Shown here in pieces: positions 5,783 through 6,547 of a stretch of 6,547 bases of DNA. The DNA lies in the NCBI GenBank assembly GCA_946480575.1, contig CAMLKF010000080.1, positions 1-6,547 on the forward strand, in the 5' to 3' direction. A model generated the notes under the pieces. The model saw nothing but the letters and a program-made list of their open reading frames with translations. It made no database searches and was not told the origin of the DNA. Made by a program: the position numbers and the translations under genes. This DNA is from an uncultured Nitrososphaera sp. (lineage in GTDB: Archaea; Thermoproteota; Nitrososphaeria; Nitrososphaerales; Nitrososphaeraceae). The stretch's first letter is position 1; each line of letters starts with the position of its first letter.

Positions 5783-5789
5783 TTTTTAA
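5783..5789 (+). promoter_or_regulatory. Candidate TATA element of the ATPase gene (or T-run terminator of the rib cluster)
   Basis: TTTTTAA lies 34-40 nt before the GTG start at 5823, compatible with a TATA box giving a leader of about 10 nt. The same T5 run, 14 nt after the arfC stop, could act as an archaeal T-rich terminator for the riboflavin transcript. Sequence alone does not separate the two uses. Confidence 0.35.
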
Positions 5790-5822
5790 CACCTCGCCCA
5801 CATAATGCAATAGTACACAGAA

Positions 5823-6530
5823 GTGAACAGCCTGGCCAAATTCCACTTAGGACAGGCAATAGACGGCTCGAAATTTGAAGTAGACCGCACATCGCTGACC
5901 AAGCACTCGATAATTCTTGGAGCCACTTGTTCCGGCAAGACGGTCCTGTCAAAAGTCATTGTAGAAGAAGCTGCATTGCAGGGCATACCCACTTTTGCCA
6001 TCGACCCCAAGGGGGACATCGGCAACCTAGCGTTCAAGTCTGTCAACTTTGATTTTTCAAAATGGTCGGGCAAGGAGGCCGACGCGCTGCTGAAAATCGG
6101 CAGGGCCAAATATGCCGCCAGCCTGCAAAAGACGTACAGCGACAAGGCTGCAGAGTTCGAGGTGGCGCCAAGCGCTGCGGCAAACTTTGCAAAGGAGGTC
6201 ACTATGCGCATATTCACTCCAAAATCGGTGGCTGGGCTTGCAGTCGGCATTTCGCCGGACCTGTCGGCACCGCAAGATTTTAGCAGGCTCTTGAGCGCAG
6301 ATATTGCGTCTGCCGCCGATCTCCTCGACCTGACCTCGTTCAACCTGCTGCGCCTTGCCGGCTATGGGGAGGGCGATAGAAAAGAGATAACCTTCGTTTC
6401 CACTATCCTCGAGAACGCATGGGAAAACGGCGAGAACCTGACGGTAAACGACCTCATCAGGAACATCGAAAACCCGTCGTTTAGCACCATCGGCATACAC
6501 GCACTCGCGCATGCTGGACGCAAGCTTTGA
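5823..6530 (+). CDS. HerA/DUF87-like P-loop ATPase, N-terminal part, apparently frameshifted
   Basis: The protein starts with a short beta segment (FHLGQAIDG, 7-15) and has a Walker A motif GATCSGKT (33-40) followed by the family hallmark FAIDPKGDIGNL (58-69), as in HerA-like/DUF87 ATP-binding proteins. These are ring ATPases related to FtsK and HerA that move or remodel DNA or other substrates; the cellular role here is unknown. The start is GTG at 5823, because an in-frame TAG at 5811-5813 blocks anything longer and no in-frame ATG precedes the Walker A. The 235 residues end shortly after NPSFSTIG (217-224), where family members continue for several hundred more residues with the arginine finger and Walker B. 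The last residues (about 226-235) look out of phase, and the +1 frame from about 6511 reads more naturally. The gene is therefore probably disrupted or carries a sequencing error. It is apparently unrelated to the riboflavin cluster. Confidence 0.8.
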   Translation: MNSLAKFHLGQAIDGSKFEVDRTSLTKHSIILGATCSGKTVLSKVIVEEAALQGIPTFAIDPKGDIGNLAFKSVNFDFSKWSGKEADALLKIGRAKYAASLQKTYSDKAAEFEVAPSAAANFAKEVTMRIFTPKSVAGLAVGISPDLSAPQDFSRLLSADIASAADLLDLTSFNLLRLAGYGEGDRKEITFVSTILENAWENGENLTVNDLIRNIENPSFSTIGIHALAHAGRKL

Positions 6531-6547
6531 CTCAGCAAGCAAGCGCA
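6511..6547 (+). other. Likely displaced continuation of the HerA-like ATPase in the +1 frame
   Basis: From 6511 the frame offset by one base relative to the ATPase reads MLDASFDSASKR and is open to the window edge. This resembles the LDxFF..xxR stretch I recall following the NPPFxxIG motif in HerA-like proteins. Removing one base between about 6490 and 6510 would join it to the upstream frame. Only 12 codons are visible, so this is suggestive rather than proven. Confidence 0.45.

Noticed and set aside
5786..6343. 185-residue minus-strand open frame opposite the ATPase
   Set aside because: The plus strand has a Walker A and the DPKGD family motif here; the antisense frame shows no motif.

Overview
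The window looks archaeal, most likely an ammonia-oxidising thaumarchaeote of the Nitrososphaera type. Supporting signs are an archaeal-type lumazine synthase and DHBP synthase, a GTP cyclohydrolase III, a stand-alone archaeal pyrimidine reductase, A/T-rich TATA-like elements 20-40 nt upstream of starts with little or no leader, several TTG/GTG starts, and many AGG arginine codons at moderate GC. The lineage is an inference from gene content; there is no rRNA marker here.

Layout. Positions 1-901 (minus strand) hold the first 300 residues of a secreted HtrA/DegP-like serine protease that runs off the left edge. Positions 902-1347 are an A/T-rich divergent intergenic region with no convincing gene. 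Positions 1348-5769 (plus strand) are a riboflavin biosynthesis cluster of six genes: riboflavin synthase of the bacterial two-barrel type, DHBP synthase, lumazine synthase, GTP cyclohydrolase III, a COG0402-type metal-dependent amidohydrolase/deaminase, and the RibD_C-type reductase ArfC. From ribB onward the genes are tightly packed (7-nt gap, then overlaps of 4, 10 and 4 nt), so they are probably one transcript. ribE is separated from ribB by 59 nt that contain a TATA-like element. Positions 5823-6530 hold the N-terminal part of a HerA/DUF87-like ATPase, which appears to be broken by a frameshift at about 6490-6510, close to the right edge.

How the genes work together. GTP cyclohydrolase III opens GTP to a formylamino-pyrimidine. 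That product must be deformylated, reduced (ArfC), deaminated and dephosphorylated to 5-amino-6-ribitylaminouracil. RibB makes the four-carbon unit from ribulose 5-phosphate, RibH joins the two into lumazine, and riboflavin synthase dismutates lumazine to riboflavin. The creatininase-type deformylase ArfB and any RibD-type zinc deaminase domain are absent from the window. The amidohydrolase sits exactly between the cyclohydrolase and the reductase and keeps the metal ligands and the HxxE signature of nucleobase deaminases. It is therefore a strong candidate for a step with no standard enzyme in this cluster, most likely the pyrimidine deaminase and alternatively the deformylase. This is the most interesting point in the window. 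The same pyrimidine intermediate also feeds coenzyme F420 synthesis in archaea.
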